Source: Paguma larvata (lineage: Eukaryota > Chordata > Mammalia > Carnivora > Viverridae). From it: DNA of 64,000 nucleotides. The notes below the pieces were generated by a model, which saw only the letters and a program-made list of their open reading frames with translations, was not told the DNA's origin and made no database searches. Every line of letters starts with the position of its first letter. Position 1 is the stretch's first letter. The stretch spans positions 108,541,746 through 108,605,745 of the forward strand of contig CM057826.1 of the NCBI GenBank assembly GCA_030068075.1, in the 5' to 3' direction. This document shows positions 59,447-64,000 of the stretch, piece by piece. The position numbers and the translations under genes were made by a program.

Positions 59447-60121
59447 TTTTTCTCTTTAATATAATTTTAATTAATTAATTTTCTTTTAATTTACATCCTA
59501 GTTAGTCAGCATATAGTGCAACAATGCTTTCAGGAGTAGATTCCTTAATGTCCCTTACCCATTAGCTCATCCCCCCTCCCACAACCCCTCCAGCAATCCT
59601 CCATTTGTTCTCCATATTCAAGAGTCTCCCATGTTTTTTCCCTCTCCCTGTTTTTATATTATTTTTGCACCAGGTATCGAGCTGCAGAGTTTCAGACTCT
59701 GTGCTCCCCCTGTTTATAGAGTCTTAATGGAATTTAAACCCTCTCCTTTCTCCTTTCTCTCTTTTATGTTCGGTCCCTGCGGCTGTTTTTACTTTTCCAG
59801 TTTCTCTCCAGCTGCTTTGTGGGGGGGCATGCTTTGCTGTACTCCTCCCCCCTCCTCACTGTCCCCCCCCACCATCGTCTCCATCCTCTCTCTGCAAGCA
59901 GAAACAGCTCCCTGCCCTCCCTCCGTGGCTTCTCTCTCCCCTGGTTTACCTATCCGCACTGCATACCTGCTGAGTTCTGTGGTTCAGGTTGTGCAGATTG
60001 TTGTGTTAATCCTCAGATCATTTTTCTTGGTGTGCAGGATGGTTTAGTGTTGTTCTGCCTGTATTTCATGTACGTGATGCAAAAAAAAAGTCCATGCTGT
60101 TCCACCATCTTGGCTCCTCTC
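59447..60121 (-). mobile_element. Miniature L1: 5' UTR joined to 3' end, coding region absent
   Basis: On the minus strand it begins at the normal L1 start (gaggagccaagatggtgg, near 60120) and runs through about 450 bp of 5' UTR to ...tacctggtg (59668). It then switches directly to the L1 3' end (caaaaataatataaaaacag, from 59667) and runs to the tail. ORF1 and ORF2 are absent. The TSD aagctacattattt is exact over 14 bp (59433-59446 and 60122-60135), so it inserted as one unit. The frames of about 140 codons on the plus strand (59631-60047, 59819-60241) are antisense readings of the 5' UTR. Confidence 0.93.
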
Positions 60122-60135
60122 AAGCTACATTATTT

Positions 60136-60309
60136 AAAGAAATCCCAAAATGCCAAGATCTTACAGGCTTGTGATTCAGAGGTCAAGAGAGTTGCTTGCA
60201 GAGACACCTGGTGCCAATATTGCTCACAATGCAGCTCTTAGAACACCTTAATCAGATATGAGCCAGAAAGCCTGTTTTAAAACTCAGCTGTCTGCCACCT
60301 GTTACATGT
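60136..60309. other. Unassigned non-coding sequence
   Basis: A short stretch with nothing recognised. Confidence 0.4.
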
Positions 60310-60402
60310 ACCACCCTAGCTGGGAATCTAGAAGTCTATATTTTAACAAGCTCCGCAGGGCATTCTTATGAACAGCAGCATGTAAGAACCACTGACGGAT
60401 AC
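60310..60402 (-). mobile_element. MER5-type DNA transposon fragment
   Basis: gggaatctagaagtctatat, tttaacaagctccgcagggc, attcttatgaacagcagcat and gtaagaaccactgac match the reversed first half of MER5A. Confidence 0.65.
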
Positions 60403-60487
60403 ACTCTGACCACCACCGCCTCTCTAGCTAAAAACATTACTACAGACTGAGACTTGGACGGCCATGGAGAACCTCCTTTAAGTCCTC

Positions 60488-60591
60488 GCACTCAAGCTAT
60501 GGTCTAGACACCAGCATGGCAGCACCTGGGAACTTGTTGGATGTGCAGAATTCCAGGCCCCAGCCAGTCCTACTGCCTCGGAGTGCATTTT
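60488..60591 (-). mobile_element. MER5-type DNA transposon fragment
   Basis: ggtctagacaccagcatggc, agcacctgggaacttgttgg, gtgcagaattccaggcccca and gccagtcctactgcctcgg match the reversed other half of MER5A. The SINE at 60605 cut into or beside it. Because the two halves are in swapped order, two insertions are more likely than one. Confidence 0.68.
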
Positions 60592-60604
60592 TCTATTAGA
60601 TCTT

Positions 60605-60855
60605 TTTTTTAATTTTTCTTAATGTTTATTTTTTAACATTTTATTTTTATTTTTTTTTAACATTTATTTATTTTTGAGAGACAGAGAGACAGAGCATGAG
60701 CAGGGGAAGGGCAGAGAGAGAGGCAGACACAGAATCTGAAACAGGCTCCTGAGCCGTCAGCACAGAGCCCGACGTGGGGCTCGAACTCACAGACCGCAAG
60801 ATCAGGACCTGAGCCGAAGTCGGTCGCTCAACCTACTGAGCCACCCAGGTGCCCC
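60605..60855 (-). mobile_element. CAN-SINE with doubled tail and TSD
   Basis: A complete young-type body in reverse. The tail end is unusually long, with two tail-like units (ttaatgtttattttttaac and ttttttttaacatttattta). The TSD tctattagatctt is exact (60592-60604 and 60856-60868). Confidence 0.95.
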
Positions 60856-60868
60856 TCTATTAGATCTT

Positions 60869-61251
60869 AGAAAGGGTACCTGTGCTCTGAGGAACCTAGA
60901 CTAACCCTAAGACCTTGTAAATGTCGGGATTTGCCTTCAAGTTCCTGCTGTAAAGATTTCAAAACCAAATTCAGTTACTCAGAAAAATCCAGAGCAGAAC
61001 CAAGGGGAGTATAAAGAGGTTCCCATTTGAGAGTAGCCTACACTCAGTGGGCTATCTAACAGTGGGAATCTAACTGTGGACAATTAGAGGAAAAGAGGAA
61101 AGCATGGCCCAGGTGACAGACTTTGCATTAAATGTTCCTAATACCCATTTTACCCTAGAGCAGAGACTACAAGTTGTCCCTACTAACCATTCCCCTCTGG
61201 TTTCATTTAATAGAACCCAAGGTGTTTAGTTGGTATTTTAGTGCCCCAGAT
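60869..61251. other. Unassigned non-coding sequence
   Basis: No repeat or exon recognised. Confidence 0.45.
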
Positions 61252-61260
61252 AGAAACCAC

Positions 61261-61482
61261 CCTGGGGCACCTGGGTGGCTCAGTCGGTTAAGCGATGGAC
61301 TTCAGCTCAGGTCATGATCTCACAGTTCATGGGTTCAAGCCGTGCGTTGGGCTCCGTGCTGACAGCTCAGAGCCTGGAGCCTGCTTCCAGATTCTGTGTC
61401 TCCCTCTCTCTCTGCCCCACCCCCACTTGCAGTAGGCCCCTCTCTCTCTCTCTCTCTCAAAAATAAATAAACATTAAAAGAA
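61261..61482 (+). mobile_element. CAN-SINE with short TSD
   Basis: Head ggggcacctgggtggctcag, A-box tggctcagtcgg, full body, (ct)n and the tail aaaaataaataaacatt. The TSD is agaaaccac (61252-61260 and 61483-61491). Confidence 0.94.
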
Positions 61483-61491
61483 AGAAACCAC

Positions 61492-61790
61492 ATTACGCAG
61501 CCACTCTAAAATTAGGGTTGTGCATGAAAGTTCTGACCAATGAGATGTAAGCAAAAGTGTCTTTTGCAACTTCTGGGAAGTGTCCTTATAGGAAAGGATC
61601 ATGCTCTTAATCATCCTTTCTTCCCTCCTGGATAGAACGTAGTTCGGAATTCTCTTATACTCTCAGATGAGCCAATTCCTAAGTAAGATGAAACTCTTTT
61701 ATACTATAACATGGTTCCAGCAACATGAGCTGAGTGACCCTTGTGTCCTCAAAAAGATAGAGTATCTTGGCTATAAGAAAAAAGATCCAG
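61492..61790. other. Unassigned sequence, possibly old repeat
   Basis: The text tgaccaatgagatgtaagca, aaagtgtcttttgcaact and ggaaaggatcatgctcttaa resembles a common mammalian repeat that I cannot name. Confidence 0.35.
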
Positions 61791-62011
61791 GGGCGCTTGG
61801 GTGGCTCAGTCGGTTGGGCGGCCGACTTCAGCTCAGGTCATGATCTCACGGTCTGTGAGTTCGAGCCCCGCGTCAGGCTCTGTGCTGATGGCTCAGAGCC
61901 TGGAGCCTGCTTCTGATTCTGTGTCTCCCTCTCTCTCTGCCCTTCCCCTGTTCACGCTGTGCCTCTGTGTCTCTCAAAAATAAATAAACATTAAAAAAAA
62001 ATTTTTTTAAT
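61791..62011 (+). mobile_element. CAN-SINE, young-looking
   Basis: ggggcgcttgggtggctcag, A-box tggctcagtcgg, gtgagttcgagccccgcgtc, gctcagagcctggagcctgc and the tail aaaaataaataaacatta. Few changes from the common pattern and several CpGs retained, which points to a recent insertion. The TSD is not clear in the A/T-rich flank. Confidence 0.95.
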
Positions 62012-64000
62012 CCAATCACTCAGGGGGATTTAGTACTATTCTGGGCATTTCTGGGTCTCCTAGCAGAGAATAAATGGAGGGAGAAAAAGAAGTAAGGAAC
62101 AGAGCATCAAGGTCCTACCCTTTCTTCTGTAGGGAACTAAGCTTGGCCTTTCCATTGCCGTAAATACCTCCAGAAAGAATTTCATTAACCCTAGTAAGCT
62201 CTTACCAATACATCTTTCTGCTTGAAGCTGGGAATTCTAACCTGTATTTCTCTTATTGCAATTCAGACAAGTCTCTCTTCTTCATTTGTAGTGAATACAT
62301 ACAGATACTGCCTGCTACAAACAACCCTTCAGTATACAATCTCGTATGCGTCTATTAGAAAAAATTCTTATTTGAGGGCATACTATTTGCAAGTAGCTGT
62401 GGTAGGCTTGGGACAGAATAAAATCTTCCTGAAAGCTCTTTTTGATTAGTGTATTTGTCTTTAAAAGCCAAACCACTGACTCCAGGCAACAGGCCAATTA
62501 TTTCGAAGAACAGCTTGGGCCTTGACCTTGAAAACATTATTCAAAGAATTGACCCTTCTGAAAATCAGAAAAATGGATTGGTTTGGTTTGGTTTGGTTAC
62601 TACACAATTACCTCTCTTCTCCTTCCCCTCAGACTCTTAAATGACTTTTCATGACCCTCATATAAATAACCCTTTTTCGATAATATGGGAGAAGTTCTCC
62701 AAGTGGACCTAATCTTTCTCTCTCCTTGCCTTTCTCTCTCTCTCTTTCTCTCCCCACCTGCACCCCAGTCTCTTTTCTCTGTAAGGAGACATGATGAAGA
62801 ACCACATCCATTTCCTAGTACATAAACAAGTCTTCCCTAAATCTGACTTCTTCAGTTTTATGCTTTATGTTCTATATTCTACCGCTCACACCACCCCATT
62901 TAACAAATATTTGTATTAGCAGAAATCATGACTATTTTGTTACTTCCACATTTCTAATATTACTACCAATTACCAATTACACACATTGGTCTTCAGGAGG
63001 TTTGTCTAGAAGTCACCATAGTCAAAATACGAAGCAATCAGGTAATGTATGTTTATCATTAGAATGTGTTCCCGTGGCCTCTTCTGAAACTGTTTTAAGA
63101 CATTGCTTTGATTAAGTTGGACCAAGAAGCTGTGAGGCTCTGCACCAGAAGCTACTGGAAGGCTGGCTGGATTCCTCAAGGCTGTGGTTTGGGTTGAAAG
63201 GAAGAAATCAGACTGACACCCTGTTAATGGGGTGTGAAACTGGGATGCTTGGGCTAACCAGGAGGCAACCTCCTTCCCAGACACAAGCAAATGCAACTGC
63301 CTTTTTCACAGCTCGCCTCACTAGTTCTCTGGCAGCTAATGAAATGGTGCAATTTAAAAGGGCTTTTCCAGAACGACTAGATGAAGCTGCTATGGAGCAT
63401 TCACAGGATGATAGGAAATAACACTCACTAAGTGAGGCATTGTGCATTCAGGGAACAAGGAGTCCAAACCATCCCAGGGCCCCTTTTTTGGAGTGCCTGG
63501 GCTGGGGCAGAGAAACTTTTGTACCTTAACCTTGACTCACTCACCCTAATGTACAGCCTGGGGCAGACACAAGCCAGTAGTATAAGAAGTCTCTGTGTGA
63601 AGCCTAAATGCAGAACTTCAGGACACATCCCAGTATCTAAAAGGAAACAACTGGGGTCAATTTCTAAAGGCTGACTTTTGTATAAACACTTTAGACACAC
63701 TTAACGTCAGGTTCACTGAGAAGAAATTTTCTTACTCGTTTTTCACAATTCCGAAGTTACAGGCATAGAAAGAAACAGAGCTTTTTCCATTCATCTGGTT
63801 TGATGTACTATTTTTTCTTATCCGTTTCTCTCAACATCCTGCTGGGCCTACGCTGCTAAGAAAGCCTCTTACATGTTTGGGGTGTGTGGGGAAAGCAGGA
63901 CACAGGGAAAGGAGGATGTAGGGAAGCTTGATGAATTTGAACAGGAAATGTCTTTAACAAATGAAGCCTCTCTTCCCTTGCCTAATTCTGAAATGCCTCT
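62012..64000. other. Unassigned non-coding sequence
   Basis: About 2 kb with no recognised repeat apart from (ggttt)n at 62578-62597 and a CT-rich patch at 62717-62757. The frames of 60-96 codons at 62222-63700 overlap on both strands, and I see no domain, splice-supported exon or pseudogene identity. Confidence 0.45.

Noticed and set aside
15776..62011. Recurring 60-96 codon frames of the type MAQSVKRPTSAQVMIS on both strands
   Set aside because: They recur wherever a CAN-SINE lies and are the accidental translation of its tRNA-like head. They are not a protein family.
15766..62011. tRNA genes suggested by A-box and B-box motifs
   Set aside because: All such motifs lie inside CAN-SINE or MIR copies with SINE tails. 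No cloverleaf with a proper acceptor stem was seen.

Overview
This is nuclear DNA from a mammal, almost certainly a feliform carnivore and most likely a cat. The decisive evidence is about 20 tRNA-Lys-derived CAN-SINEs of the type abundant in felids. They start near gggcgcctgggtggctcag, carry recognisable A- and B-box (Pol III) motifs and a CT-rich stretch, and end in an A-rich tail with aataaataaacatt. Many have clear target-site duplications (TSDs). The older layers are those shared by all placental mammals: L2, MIR, MaLR LTRs (MLT1/MST), MER5 and old L1 3' ends. Repeat family names are from memory of consensus sequences; no database search was run.

I found no host protein-coding gene or exon, no functional structural RNA gene and no CpG island. 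The open reading frames are short, or they lie inside L1, L2 or SINE copies. The window reads as intergenic or deep-intronic sequence shaped by successive transposon insertions.

Layout: 0-4.1 kb holds an MLT1 LTR split by a SINE, a second SINE and an L1 3' end. 4.1-10.9 kb is a full-length but dead L1 on the + strand. 10.9-28 kb is a mosaic of MIR, L2, MLT1, old L1 and eight SINEs in older unassigned DNA. 29.1-30.4 kb is a 5'-truncated L1. 30.6-31.9 kb is a decayed L2 reverse-transcriptase region. 33.3-33.8 kb is a SINE nested in the tail of another SINE. 36.8-37.4 kb is an L2 split by a SINE. 38.5-39.9 kb is L2 on the - strand. 40-52 kb has MIR, MER5A, LTR-like repeats, L2 and two large microsatellites. 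52.6-53.2 kb has an MST-type LTR and a SINE whose A-tail abuts a second near-full-length L1 (53.2-59.3 kb). Next comes a small inverted L1 (59.45-60.12 kb) with an exact 14-bp TSD that lacks all the coding sequence. 60.3-64 kb holds MER5 pieces and three SINEs, then about 2 kb with nothing identified.

The elements relate through retrotransposition. L1 ORF2p (endonuclease plus reverse transcriptase) is the known machinery that mobilises L1 RNA and, in trans, CAN-SINE RNA. Every L1 copy here is broken, so none should be active. The most unusual observations are the miniature L1, whose junction fits GT-AG splicing of the L1 transcript; a SINE that carries a scrap of antisense L1 between two A-tails; and the inverted pair of L1 3' ends at 59.1-59.7 kb. 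I saw no sign of a new biological system.
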